From UBA8949 sp942493365 (GTDB lineage Bacteria; Bacillota; Clostridia; Saccharofermentanales; UBA5734), in assembly GCA_942493365.1 (NCBI GenBank), contig OW818697.1, forward strand, positions 2,046,001 to 2,110,000: 64,000 bases of DNA, in the 5' to 3' direction. Under the pieces are notes generated by a model. That model was not told the origin of the DNA. It did no database searches and worked only from the letters and a program-made list of their open reading frames with translations. The translations under genes were made by a program, and so were the position numbers. Each line of letters opens with the position of its first letter. Within the stretch, counting starts at the first letter, position 1. Positions 8,133 through 15,414 of this stretch are shown in pieces.

Positions 8133-8903
8133 ATGAAGTACCTCAATCAGTTACTCGATTTGGGCTGCTTTTCACGTCATGATGTTGTCGGGCTAACCGG
8201 CGGTGAAGCTGCAGCGCATTCGTTGTTGCACGACTATGCCAAGAAGGGTTACATTGAGCGCATCAAACGAGATTTGTACACCGCCATCAGCCTTGAGACA
8301 AAGCAGCCCGTCGCGAGCCGGTTTGCGATCGCATCCCATCTGGCTGATGACGCTTGTGTTTCTCATCATAGCGCATTTGAATACTACGGCTACGCCAATC
8401 AAGTCTTTTACGAGGTCACTGTGACAACAAAAAGTCGCTTTACGAATTTTGTGTTTGATGGCGTGACCTACTGTCACATAACGTCCCCCATCAACGTCGG
8501 TGTTGAAAAGTTTGCTGCCGGGATTAACGTCACGAGCTTGGAACGAACGGTCATCGACAGCATCAAGGATTTTACCAAGATTGGTGGATTGGAAGAGTTG
8601 CTGCGCTGCATCGCGCTGATCCCCGCTCTTCATGCGGATAAGCTCGCGGCGTGTCTGGATGCTTATGGCCAAGGCTATCTCTATCAAAAAGCAGGCTATC
8701 TGCTCGCGCATTACGCCGAGCAGCTTGGTCTGGCGGCTTCCTTTTTTGATCATTGCCGATCCAAAATATCCAAGAGCAAAAAGTACCTCTATACCGATCA
8801 AGATGCTTGGTTCGACAGTTTTATCTGGCATGAACAGTGGCGCTTGTACGCCCCAGCGGCTCTGAACAAGATCATCAACAAGGGGGTGGATATTGATGCC
8901 TGA
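8133..8903 (+). CDS. abiEi: AbiEi-type antitoxin / transcriptional regulator
   Basis: The 256-residue product begins at ATG 8133 after GGAGGTGATCAAA; an upstream in-frame ATG at 8070 has no RBS. Residues 1-50 form a winged helix (CFSRHDVVGLTGGEAAAHSL, then GYIERIKRDLYTAI), the AbiEi_4 arrangement. The middle (SHHSAFEYYGYANQV, TVTTKSRF, TSLERTVIDSI) matches the family core. In type IV AbiE systems this protein represses the operon and counteracts the AbiEii nucleotidyltransferase. The stop codon overlaps the next gene by 8 nt, as usual for the pair. Confidence 0.88.
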   Translation: MKYLNQLLDLGCFSRHDVVGLTGGEAAAHSLLHDYAKKGYIERIKRDLYTAISLETKQPVASRFAIASHLADDACVSHHSAFEYYGYANQVFYEVTVTTKSRFTNFVFDGVTYCHITSPINVGVEKFAAGINVTSLERTVIDSIKDFTKIGGLEELLRCIALIPALHADKLAACLDAYGQGYLYQKAGYLLAHYAEQLGLAASFFDHCRSKISKSKKYLYTDQDAWFDSFIWHEQWRLYAPAALNKIINKGVDIDA

Positions 8904-9849
8904 ATGGAACAGGGCTACGCTTGGCAACCAAGCGCGGGAGTTGGGCTTTGTGCGTGACACATACGAGAAGGTCTGCCGATTAACTGATGTACTGGCGTTC
9001 ATGGAAGGCGATGAATTGTTAGCCGATGCACTGGCGCTAAAGGGCGGGACCGCGATCAACCTAACTATTTTCAAACTACCGCGACTTTCTGTGGACATCG
9101 ACCTGGACTTCACGCAAAACTTGAATCGGGATGACATGATAGCCACTCGGACCAAGATCAATGAACGCCTTGGTAAATTTATGAATGCCAATGGCTATAT
9201 TCAAAGCTCAAAGTCCAAGAATTTCCATGCTTTGGACTCCTTTGTTTACGAATACTTAAACAGCGGCGGCATGAAGGATAATATAAAAGTGGAAACGAAT
9301 TATATGCTCCGTTGCCACGTATTACCGCTGTCCCGTCGTCAGATTGATCTGCCTTGGCAGACAAAGGCTCTCTCGGTGCTTTGTGTTGATCCGATCGAAA
9401 TTTTTGCAAGCAAAATTGTCGCCTTGCTCACGCGGACGGCAGCCCGGGATTTGTATGATGTTTATAACCTACTAAAGTCCGGTTTGTTTGATGAATCTCA
9501 GAAAACCATGCTGCGAAAGTGTATCGTCTTCTACAGTGCGATTGGCACCGAGACAGCACCGCTTGAATTTCAATTTGGCAGTTTGCAAAAGGTAACCCAG
9601 AGCCGCATCAAAACTGACCTTTATCCAGTCATTCGGAACGATGAGCGTTTCAATCTTCAGGAAGCACAGGCTCAGGTCAGCGCTTGGCTAACCAGTTCAT
9701 TGGTTTTGGACTCTGGTGAACGAACCTTTCTTGAAGCTTTTCGAAGGAAAGAATATCGTCCGGAACTCTTGTTTTCTGATGCTAAGATTATTGATCGCAT
9801 CAAGGATCACCCGATGGCACTGTGGAAGTGTTCGCCGCGATCTGAGTAG
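8896..9849 (+). CDS. abiEii: AbiEii-type nucleotidyltransferase toxin
   Basis: The 317-residue product starts at ATG 8896, inside the end of abiEi. Near residue 48 it has LKGGTAINL followed by LSVDIDLDF (DxD near residue 63), the nucleotidyltransferase signature GG[ST]...DxD of the AbiEii/AbiGii family. A later ASKIVALLTRTAARDLYDVYN matches the conserved lysine and RDLYD motif. In studied AbiE systems the protein blocks growth by modifying tRNA or another nucleotide acceptor, and causes phage abortive infection. The length is normal and no damage is visible. Confidence 0.9.
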   Translation: MPEWNRATLGNQARELGFVRDTYEKVCRLTDVLAFMEGDELLADALALKGGTAINLTIFKLPRLSVDIDLDFTQNLNRDDMIATRTKINERLGKFMNANGYIQSSKSKNFHALDSFVYEYLNSGGMKDNIKVETNYMLRCHVLPLSRRQIDLPWQTKALSVLCVDPIEIFASKIVALLTRTAARDLYDVYNLLKSGLFDESQKTMLRKCIVFYSAIGTETAPLEFQFGSLQKVTQSRIKTDLYPVIRNDERFNLQEAQAQVSAWLTSSLVLDSGERTFLEAFRRKEYRPELLFSDAKIIDRIKDHPMALWKCSPRSE

Positions 9850-9865
9850 CGGCATTTCAATATAT

Positions 9866-10285
9866 TTATTCGCGCTTATCGACAACGGTGATCGATATGT
9901 CTTTGGCAATGACATAACCGTAAAGTCCCAATGTGGAATCAATCTGATACACCTTGTAATCACGCGCTTCCAGCACGTTGATCAATTCGTCACAGGTTTT
10001 TACCAACCCTATCGGAAAGCCATAGGGCAAATCATGGGTCAATTGCTCCCTGTTTTCATCAACAAACTTTTGAATCGAAATTTGGTGCAAATCAAAGATA
10101 ATGTTTGGCCCACTCATGACACGTTCAAATTTGTGCGCCAAAAAGCCGCTGAAAACAATTGTTGTATCTTCCCAATCATAAAACTTTGTCACCATGGTCA
10201 GAACATTATTCGCAATATCGACCTGATAGGACAATATCTCATTGTCGTGAACCAGATCGCCGTAATCCTTGATGCAATCGTGCAT
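9866..10285 (-). CDS. Hypothetical protein
   Basis: The product is about 139 residues from ATG 10283-10285. The longer frame starts with TTG and would overlap the upstream gene. The protein is beta-rich and soluble (SYQVDIANNVLTMVTKFYDW, TTIVFSGFLAHKFE), with no signal peptide or membrane segment. A GFPIGLVKTCDELINVLEA stretch precedes a C-terminal GYVIAKDISITVV strand. I do not recognise the family. It lies 19 nt after a small membrane protein gene, probably co-transcribed. Confidence 0.6.
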   Translation of the reverse strand: MHDCIKDYGDLVHDNEILSYQVDIANNVLTMVTKFYDWEDTTIVFSGFLAHKFERVMSGPNIIFDLHQISIQKFVDENREQLTHDLPYGFPIGLVKTCDELINVLEARDYKVYQIDSTLGLYGYVIAKDISITVVDKRE

Positions 10286-10304
10286 GAATCTGCCCCCCGA
10301 CGGT

Positions 10305-10604
10305 TTAATGATTCGAATCGTCTTCCTGCTCAACTTCGTCACGGCCAAAACACTGATCTAAAATATCATTATACTCAGGATTATCGCTGTCTTTTAGGAG
10401 GATGCTTCTATACCTGATTTGCAATGCAATCGCCCAAATCAGGTCCAGCGCTAAAAGAATTAATGCTGCATTCGTAAAAGCTTTTAGCCCAAATGCGCCA
10501 ATGATAAACAGAATAACTATCAGGATTAGCATATAGAAAGTTTTAATCAGATTTAAAATGACCCCGCCAATAAATAGTGATAATGGGTATTGTCGCTTTT
10601 GCAT
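10305..10604 (-). CDS. Small two-helix membrane protein
   Basis: The 99-residue product has hydrophobic segments at about residues 8-37 (FIGGVILNLIKTFYMLILIVILF) and 44-63 (AALILLALDLIWAIALQI). A charged, acidic C-terminal tail (GRDEVEQEDDSNH) follows. The RBS AAGGATG is 9 nt before ATG 10602-10604. No family recognised; it shares a direction and probably a transcript with the gene after it. Confidence 0.6.
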   Translation of the reverse strand: MQKRQYPLSLFIGGVILNLIKTFYMLILIVILFIIGAFGLKAFTNAALILLALDLIWAIALQIRYRSILLKDSDNPEYNDILDQCFGRDEVEQEDDSNH

Positions 10605-10662
10605 CTGTTGACATCCTTCATTTTTGAATTGAGTATAGACGATTTTAACGACCTTCGCCAGC

Positions 10663-11143
10663 CTAGATCATCCCAATCGGCACGATCAGATTTTCCCGGT
10701 CAAATGCGCTCAACCGCTCGGCCAGGCAGAGCACGGTGTCTGCGTCGCTCCAGCGGGTCAAATAACAGATCAAGCCGGTATCGTAAAGCATCGTTTCGGC
10801 GTCTTGATCGTGCGCTTCAGGACGTTGTTCGTGTAAGGATGCAGATAGGAAATGATGCCCAGCGTCTCGAGGATTCTGAGCCAGTTCTTGGCCGTCGCCA
10901 CATCAATGTCGGCATTATCGGCGATGGACTTGTAATTCAGCAGTTGGCCGGTCAGCGCGGCCGCCGCCGTGATGAAATTCATGAATTTCAGCGAATTGAT
11001 GTTGCCGGAATGCTCTTTGACATCACGGTCAATGTAGGTGCTGATAGTGCTGGCATAAAAGCTTCTCCAATCGGTGTATTTGCCGCTCAGCAGCGCCGGC
11101 ATGCCACCGGCAAAGATGCGCCGGTCCCTACGCGATCTTACTA
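10663..11143 (-). pseudogene. Decayed DUF4143 ATPase (C-terminal half, frameshifted)
   Basis: The frame from about 11143 to 10770 reads RRIFAGGMPALLSGKYTDW, then YIDRDVKEHSG and LLNYKSIADNADIDVATAKN, the region after the ATPase core in DUF4143 proteins. It ends prematurely at TPKRCFTIPA. In the neighbouring frame the expected continuation appears as MLYDTGLICYLTRWSDADT and runs to a TAG at 10663-10665. The P-loop half is missing and the nuclease-like tail is short, so the gene is both truncated and frameshifted. It borders the AT-rich island. Confidence 0.8.
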
Positions 11144-11179
11144 TTAGGTATTTGTGAAAAGGACGTTGACTTTTGTCTT

Positions 11180-11227
11180 CTACTTTCGGTTAATCTTGGA
11201 CGATAGTCCAAGATTAACCGAAAGTAG
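11180..11227. repeat. Perfect 22-bp inverted repeat at the island edge
   Basis: Arms at 11180-11201 and 11206-11227 (left arm begins CTACTTTCGGTTAATC) pair perfectly over 22 bp around a 4-nt loop GATA. There is no T-run on either side, so a normal terminator is not obvious. It lies exactly at the change from the GC-richer accessory genes to the AT-rich block. Confidence 0.85.
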
Positions 11228-11260
11228 TGGGAATATATATGAATGATTTTATTTCGTCTG

Positions 11261-11299
11261 TACATCTAATGATAGATGTAATAAACTATATTATATAAT
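11261..11299 (+). promoter_or_regulatory. Promoter and operator-like dyad of the methylase gene
   Basis: TACATCTA (11261-11268) and TAGATGTA (11273-11280) form a perfect 8-bp dyad with a 4-nt spacer. It sits 13 bp upstream of a TATAAT -10 (11294-11299). No good -35 is visible, so the dyad may be an activator or controller site. The methylase RBS GGAGG follows 20 nt later. Confidence 0.55.
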
Positions 11300-11335
11300 C
11301 TCTGTCGATAGCTAAACTCGGAGGTTGAAAAACTG

Positions 11336-12154
11336 ATGCCAAGCAATATAGTTAAACCATTTTTAAGATGGGCCGGAGGAAAATCGTGGCTCATAAAAAA
11401 TATGGATCTTTTAACGCATAATATTGCATTCAACAATTATCACGAGCCATTTCTTGGCGGAGCTGCATTCTTTCTTGCAATAGAACCAGAAAACCATTCA
11501 TTCTTGACAGACTTGAATGAGGATTTAATTAGAACCTATTCAACGTTAAAGCAATCACCAGAAGAAATTATCGATGTATTATTAACTTATGAAAATAGCG
11601 AAAATTTTTATTATGAAATTAGAGAACTGACTTTTGACGACCCAATATCACAAGCTGCACGATTTATATATTTAAATCAAACTTCATTTAATGGAATCTA
11701 CAGAGTTAATTTAAAAGGGAAATATAATGTTCCTTACGGCTATAGAAGTAAGTGTTTTGTCGAACCAGATGTACTTCGCAAAGTAAGCGCACGACTTCAA
11801 AATGCTGAACTATTTTCCGGCGATTTTGATTGTTCAAGAGAAAGAGTAAATGAGGGCGATCTTGTTTTTCTGGATCCTCCATATACTGTTTCTCATAATA
11901 ATAATGGCTTTATCAAATATAATCAGAAGCTTTTTTCGCTAGATGATCAACGTCGTTTAAGTCGTTTTATTGATCATTTAAAGAATATAGGTGCATATTA
12001 TATATTAACAAATGCAGCTCATACAGTCATACGTGATATTTTTGAAAAGGGTGATCGATTAATTGAACTTGATAGAGTAAGTTTAATTAGTGGAACCTCT
12101 GAATCCAGAATAAAAACATCAGAATATATATTTACGAATATCGATGTCAATTAA
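11336..12154 (+). CDS. Dam-like N6-adenine DNA methyltransferase (D12 class)
   Basis: The 272-residue product has the SAM-binding motif FLRWAGGKSWL (residues 9-19), a YLNQTSFNGIYRVN segment (about 112-125), and the catalytic motif LDPPY (residues 179-183). This is the alpha-class order of Dam/DpnM enzymes, which methylate adenine in double-stranded DNA; the target site is unknown. The length is normal. It is followed 21 nt later by the nuclease/DGQHR fusion on the same strand, so the pair could be a modification enzyme and its restriction or control partner. The region is strikingly AT-rich. Confidence 0.92.
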   Translation: MPSNIVKPFLRWAGGKSWLIKNMDLLTHNIAFNNYHEPFLGGAAFFLAIEPENHSFLTDLNEDLIRTYSTLKQSPEEIIDVLLTYENSENFYYEIRELTFDDPISQAARFIYLNQTSFNGIYRVNLKGKYNVPYGYRSKCFVEPDVLRKVSARLQNAELFSGDFDCSRERVNEGDLVFLDPPYTVSHNNNGFIKYNQKLFSLDDQRRLSRFIDHLKNIGAYYILTNAAHTVIRDIFEKGDRLIELDRVSLISGTSESRIKTSEYIFTNIDVN

Positions 12155-12175
12155 TCATCAAATGGAGGATTCGTT

Positions 12176-14449
12176 ATGTCATTTAAAGAGAATATAGTTT
12201 CAGGCAAAGACTTGACTAGGTTGAAATTAGATCGCCTCAAGACCCATTTTTATGATGTCATCGATCCTGAACAACTTGATCGATATGTTGAGCAAGGTTG
12301 GGCAGTTGATAAGCAACTAAAAACAAAAATCCGAATAAAAAAAGCAAAGCCTTTTGATATTGCTTTTGAAGATGATGTCTGGGTCTTACTTTCTAATCTT
12401 GGCTTTTTGTCTCTTAACAAAGATCGCAATTTTAAAGTCACTTATTCGCCAGATTCAAAACTAACACAACAGATTGATGTATTTGCTGTTGATGATGAAT
12501 CAATTTTGATAATCGAGTGTAAAGCAACAAGTGGCGAGCCGAAAAAGGCTGGCTTCAAAGAAACAATTGAAGCTATCGGCGGGAAAAAAGAAGGGATAAT
12601 CGCTGAAATTCGAAAAGAATTTCCGGAGAAGAAATTCAAAATTAAATTTATTTTCGCTACAAAAAACTATATAGTTTCATCACAAGATGTTGAAAGATTA
12701 GCAAATTACGATATCATTCATTTTGATGAGGAAAATATACAATATTATACGGAATTGTCAAAACACTTAGGCGCATCCGCAAGGTATCAACTTCTAGGAA
12801 ATATTTTTGCCGGTTTGAAAATTCCTGAAATTGAAAATAAAGTGCCGGCTATTGAAGGGAAAATGGGTGGATATACATATTATTCTTTTTCAATAGAACC
12901 GGAAAAATTATTGAAAATAGGATATGTTCTACATAGAAATAAAGCTAATAGAAAAATGATGCCAACATATCAACGTCTTATTAAAAATGCGCGAATTAAA
13001 TGTATTAAGGAATTTGTTAATAACGGTGGTTTTTTCCCGAATTCAATAATTATTAGCATTGATACTGACGGGAAAAAACTCCAATTCGATTTATCAAATA
13101 CTCAAGTTGAGAATTCCATTTCAAGAATTGGAATTTTACATTTACCTCAACAATATAAATCCGCATATATTATTGATGGCCAACATCGGTTATATGGTTA
13201 TGCTGATTCTAAATATTCTAATTCAAATTCTATTCCAGTAGTTGCATTCACTAATCTCGAACGCGAAGACCAGGTTCGACTTTTTATGGAGATAAATGAG
13301 AATCAGAAAGCAGTCTCAAAAAATCTACGAAATACATTGAACTCTGATTTACTTTGGGGTTCGAAAAATCCAACAGAATGTGTAAAGGCATTAAAGCTAC
13401 AACTTGCTATGGACCTTGGCGAAGAAAAATCGTCTCCATTATATGATCGAGTTATTGTCGGTGAAAATCCCAAATCAGCAACTCGGTGTATTACAATTGA
13501 TTCAATTCGACTTGCATTTGATCGTAGCAATTTTTTCGGAATATATTCAGGCTCTACGTTGAAAAGGGATGGGACATTTGATCTCTATAATAACGATAAA
13601 ACTTATGATATATTTTTTCCTTTTATTCAGGAGTGTTTTTCATATATCAAGGGAAATATGTCGGAAGAATGGGCTAAAGGTGAATCAAGTAATGGTTTTC
13701 TTGCTATTAATGCCGGAATTGAAAGTATAATTCGAATTTTAAACGATATTGTAGATCATCTACACATAAATAAGCAGATTGATCCAAAAACTAAAGATAT
13801 CGAATCATTAATGGAATATATGAAGTACTATATAGATCCTCTTTTCGATTTCTTTGAGACCGCAAGTGATGAGCAAAGACTCGCACTTAAAAAAAGTTAT
13901 GGTTCTGGCTTAAAAGTAAAGTATTGGAGAACATTGCAAAAGGCTATCGCTAATAAACGGCCAGAGTTTAACCCTGACGGTATGGAAAGATATTGGAGTG
14001 ATAATGAGCAAAAGTATAATGAGGAATCATTTAAAATTATTATGGAAATAGAAAAATTTCTAAAAATTGATTTTCGAATTAAGTTGAAATCAAAATATGG
14101 TGATACTTGGTTCAAATCCGGAATTCCAAAGGCAGTATATGATTCAGCGCATAAACTCGCTGCAGAAAAGAACTATGAAGCGAAAACCAAATCTGACGAG
14201 GTCGATCCTTGGGATTGTATAACGCTTTCAAACTATCGCTCTATTGCAACATATGGAAGCAATTGGAAGGATCTCTTCGAAAAATCTTACACGCAACCTG
14301 GCTATCAAAAGCGTGGAGACAAAGATGTTAAAACCGAGTGGATGCAGAAACTGGGAAGCATTCGGAATAATAATGTTCATTCTTATAGCGTCAAAGAAGA
14401 TGAATTTGAATTTCTAAAAGATACAAAGGGTTGGTTCTTGGAAAACTAA
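12176..14449 (+). CDS. PD-(D/E)xK nuclease - DGQHR (DndB-like) - HEPN-like fusion protein
   Basis: The 757-residue product has three visible parts. Residues about 60-165 look like an Mrr/PD-(D/E)xK nuclease: D101 in QQIDVFAVDD and E114-C-K116 in LIIECKATSG. Residues about 230-430 carry the DGQHR motif (334-338, YIIDGQHRLYGYAD) followed by LFMEINENQKAV, as in DndB and related DGQHR proteins. The last about 80 residues (WDCITLSNYRSIATYG, then WMQKLGSIRNNNVHSY) contain R730-x4-H735, the HEPN RNase pattern, in a Swt1-like setting. DndB-type proteins act in phosphorothioate and other modification-defence systems; this three-part fusion beside a Dam enzyme is not one I can name. RBS AATGGAGGATTCGTT. 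Confidence 0.8.
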   Translation: MSFKENIVSGKDLTRLKLDRLKTHFYDVIDPEQLDRYVEQGWAVDKQLKTKIRIKKAKPFDIAFEDDVWVLLSNLGFLSLNKDRNFKVTYSPDSKLTQQIDVFAVDDESILIIECKATSGEPKKAGFKETIEAIGGKKEGIIAEIRKEFPEKKFKIKFIFATKNYIVSSQDVERLANYDIIHFDEENIQYYTELSKHLGASARYQLLGNIFAGLKIPEIENKVPAIEGKMGGYTYYSFSIEPEKLLKIGYVLHRNKANRKMMPTYQRLIKNARIKCIKEFVNNGGFFPNSIIISIDTDGKKLQFDLSNTQVENSISRIGILHLPQQYKSAYIIDGQHRLYGYADSKYSNSNSIPVVAFTNLEREDQVRLFMEINENQKAVSKNLRNTLNSDLLWGSKNPTECVKALKLQLAMDLGEEKSSPLYDRVIVGENPKSATRCITIDSIRLAFDRSNFFGIYSGSTLKRDGTFDLYNNDKTYDIFFPFIQECFSYIKGNMSEEWAKGESSNGFLAINAGIESIIRILNDIVDHLHINKQIDPKTKDIESLMEYMKYYIDPLFDFFETASDEQRLALKKSYGSGLKVKYWRTLQKAIANKRPEFNPDGMERYWSDNEQKYNEESFKIIMEIEKFLKIDFRIKLKSKYGDTWFKSGIPKAVYDSAHKLAAEKNYEAKTKSDEVDPWDCITLSNYRSIATYGSNWKDLFEKSYTQPGYQKRGDKDVKTEWMQKLGSIRNNNVHSYSVKEDEFEFLKDTKGWFLEN

Positions 14450-14466
14450 ATTGTTTTATTTATTGG

Positions 14467-15414
14467 TTACTTATTTGAAATTTCAAATCCATATACACTT
14501 CCGGTTGAAGTGACATCAATTCTGCTATAAAGTTCACTATGTCGAGACATGTGCATGCATGATATTCCTTCTTTTTTAATTATTAGTGATGCAAGTGATA
14601 TCGCCATTATTAAAGGTTTTGGCCCATCTGGTATAAGAATTATGTCACCTTTAATATGTAGTTCGTTAATAATTTCGCATAGCTTCGCAACCATGAAGCT
14701 AAAATCATCAATATGTAAGGCGATTGTTAATGCTGCCTGAGAAAGCAATTGCTTATTAGTATTATATATATTTTCTTTTATCTCTTTTCGTGATAATGGA
14801 TATGCAAAACATGCGACTAAAAAACTCGGATCAATAACAGTTGATATAGCTTGACTCCTGATATAATCATATCCAAGCCCAAGAACATGATATCTGTTTG
14901 TATTAGTATTTATTGATGGTTTCCCTGAAAAATAAGAGAAGTTATCAATCCCAGAACTATGGTATTTCTCATATTCATCTGGGTACTCTCCTTCGGTATA
15001 CCAAAAGTATATTTTATCATCATCCCGAATTAGTTTAAGCAATTCAAGTGGCATCTTGCAATACCAACTTCTTGGCATTGACGAGTAGTCAAAATGGATG
15101 TTGATTTGGTCATTACTTTCAAATAATAATTTAATAAACTGTAAAACCTCTTCAAGCATTAGTGGGTTGTTCTCGTACGGAATTATTATTGTTTTAAATC
15201 CACAATCGCGCATTTCATCGTACATTTTCTTCGTATGATCAGTATTATTATAATCATCAAAAACAAATACTAATGTATTATTACAGTTCAATTGTGATCT
15301 GCTTTTTTCGAAAAGGAAATATGATCTCTGCTCATAGCCTAATGCATATATAAATGCATTGTTGTGAGTAGTGCTATCAATTATATCGCAATTGACATTT
15401 TTAATATTTATCAT
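14467..15414 (-). CDS. Unknown protein with GYExRS and DxSSMPR motifs, third gene of ATPase operon
   Basis: The 315-residue soluble product has no signal or membrane segment. The N-terminal half looks Rossmann-like: FIYALGYEQRS (residues 21-31), TLVFVFDDYN, a KTIIIPYENN strand, and INIHFDYSSMPRSWYC (about 104-119). The C-terminal part has an ILIPDGPKPLIMAISLASLI helix-strand unit and a closing GSVYGFEI. I do not recognise a named family. It overlaps the ATPase gene by 4 nt (ATGA), so it is translationally coupled and is the likely effector or sensor partner of that ATPase; this is inference. Confidence 0.6.
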   Translation of the reverse strand: MINIKNVNCDIIDSTTHNNAFIYALGYEQRSYFLFEKSRSQLNCNNTLVFVFDDYNNTDHTKKMYDEMRDCGFKTIIIPYENNPLMLEEVLQFIKLLFESNDQINIHFDYSSMPRSWYCKMPLELLKLIRDDDKIYFWYTEGEYPDEYEKYHSSGIDNFSYFSGKPSINTNTNRYHVLGLGYDYIRSQAISTVIDPSFLVACFAYPLSRKEIKENIYNTNKQLLSQAALTIALHIDDFSFMVAKLCEIINELHIKGDIILIPDGPKPLIMAISLASLIIKKEGISCMHMSRHSELYSRIDVTSTGSVYGFEISNK

